Assembly (NCBI RefSeq): GCF_900115065.1
Contig: NZ_FOVE01000012.1
Coordinates: 37,352 to 101,351, forward strand
Reading direction: 5' to 3'
DNA: 64,000 nt
Source: Formivibrio citricus
GTDB lineage: Bacteria > Pseudomonadota > Gammaproteobacteria > Burkholderiales > Chitinibacteraceae
The position numbers and the translations under genes were made by a program. The notes beneath the pieces were generated by a model. That model was not told the origin of the DNA and made no database searches. It was given only the letters and a program-made list of their open reading frames with translations. This document shows positions 63,481-64,000 of this stretch, piece after piece. Position 1 is the stretch's first letter. Each line of letters begins with the position of its first letter.

Positions 63481-64000
63481 TTAGACGGTGAAGTGGATAT
63501 GACCAAGCGCGAGGGCGGTCATGAGCCAGATGGCCGAGATACCGATGGCCGGGAGGATGGCGAACTTCTGCAGATCGCCGAACTCGACCTTGCCCAGACC
63601 CACGAGCAGGTAGGTGGAAGGCACCAGCGGGCTCAACAGGTGGGAACCTTGACCGATCAGGGCAGCGCGAGCCATTTCTTCGGCCGGAACGTTGTAGGCT
63701 GCAGCAGCCTTCACCAGCACCGGCAGCACGCCGAAGTAGAACGCATCGTTGGTCAGGAAGAAGGTACCCGGCAAGCTGATCACCGCAGTAATCACGGCGA
63801 AGTGCGGACCCCAGGCAGTCGGAATCGAAGAAATGATCACCTTCGACATGGCATCGATCATCTTGGTGCCAGCCATGATGCCCATGAAGACACCAGCCGC
63901 GAAGATCAGGGACACCACCGGCATCGCGTTGGCGCCGTTGGCGACGATGCGAGCACCTTGTTCCTTGGTCTTGTAGTTGATCATCAGGGCCAGAGCGGTA
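63481..64000 (-). CDS. CitMHS-family transporter, C-terminal part (truncated by window edge)
   Basis: The frame stays open to base 64000. The 172 residues seen have several hydrophobic segments and the family motifs PGTFFLTNDAFYFGVLPVL, ALIGQGSHLLSPLVPSTYLLVGL and FAAGVFMGIMAGTKM. CitMHS proteins take up divalent metal-citrate with protons. The N-terminal two thirds lie outside the window. Confidence 0.88.
   Translation of the reverse strand, partial: TALALMINYKTKEQGARIVANGANAMPVVSLIFAAGVFMGIMAGTKMIDAMSKVIISSIPTAWGPHFAVITAVISLPGTFFLTNDAFYFGVLPVLVKAAAAYNVPAEEMARAALIGQGSHLLSPLVPSTYLLVGLGKVEFGDLQKFAILPAIGISAIWLMTALALGHIHFTV

Overview
The window is about 64 kb of high-GC, gene-dense DNA from a Gram-negative betaproteobacterium. 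Protein styles and content point to Neisseriales/Chromobacteriaceae or Rhodocyclales, but no rRNA or other marker fixes the genus. Coding style, outer-envelope lipoproteins, SlyX, TrmO, class III ribonucleotide reductase, a class II hybrid-cluster protein and NorR fit a facultative anaerobe exposed to nitrogen oxides. No tRNA, rRNA, CRISPR array, intact insertion sequence or prophage was found. Both edges cut a gene: gltB on the left and a CitMHS-type transporter on the right.

Layout. 1-2.6 kb: end of gltB, then gltD (glutamate synthase). 2.7-9 kb: a membrane EAL protein with a decayed GGDEF domain, cytochrome b561, thiol peroxidase (tpx) and an EF-G paralogue. 9-17.5 kb: a solute-binding protein, tam, an esterase, a YXWGXW lipoprotein, an HD-GYP protein, a kinase/regulator pair with TPRs, a flavodoxin-fold oxidoreductase, DUF4337 and slyX. 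17.7-22.5 kb: a polyamine-type ABC importer operon. 22.9-29.3 kb: CBS-PAS-GGDEF, an ANTAR regulator with its kinase, HD-GYP and hemerythrin. 29.4-41.8 kb: pta, norR, a diguanylate cyclase, a cupin, a yeast-type cytosine deaminase, nrdG-nrdD, hcp and hcr. 42-54 kb: GAF-HD-GYP, a His-rich secreted protein, a Tat-type flavoprotein, a membrane spermidine-synthase homologue, a lipoprotein esterase, recG, a solute-binding protein, patatin and trmO. 54.1-63.4 kb: a small membrane protein, proS, lytic transglycosylase, an AbrB transporter, a cysteine-less Tpx paralogue, gamma carbonic anhydrase, prlC and an rlhA-like U32 gene.

How it works together. The clearest circuit is nitrosative stress and anaerobiosis. 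norR lies 5.7 kb from hcp. The hcp promoter region carries three GT-N7-AC NorR-type sites and a GG-N10-GC sigma-54 element. The divergent nrdD promoter has tandem NrdR-like boxes. Six cyclic-di-GMP turnover proteins lie within 41 kb.

The most unusual feature is a family of about 100-145 bp intergenic palindromic repeats, with at least seven copies plus fragments. Most start within 3 nt of a stop codon. Their outer ends and inner stems differ between copies but stay self-complementary within each copy. They sit at operon joints, including hcp/hcr and the ABC importer. The second standout is the Tpx paralogue at 58.3 kb, which has lost every cysteine.
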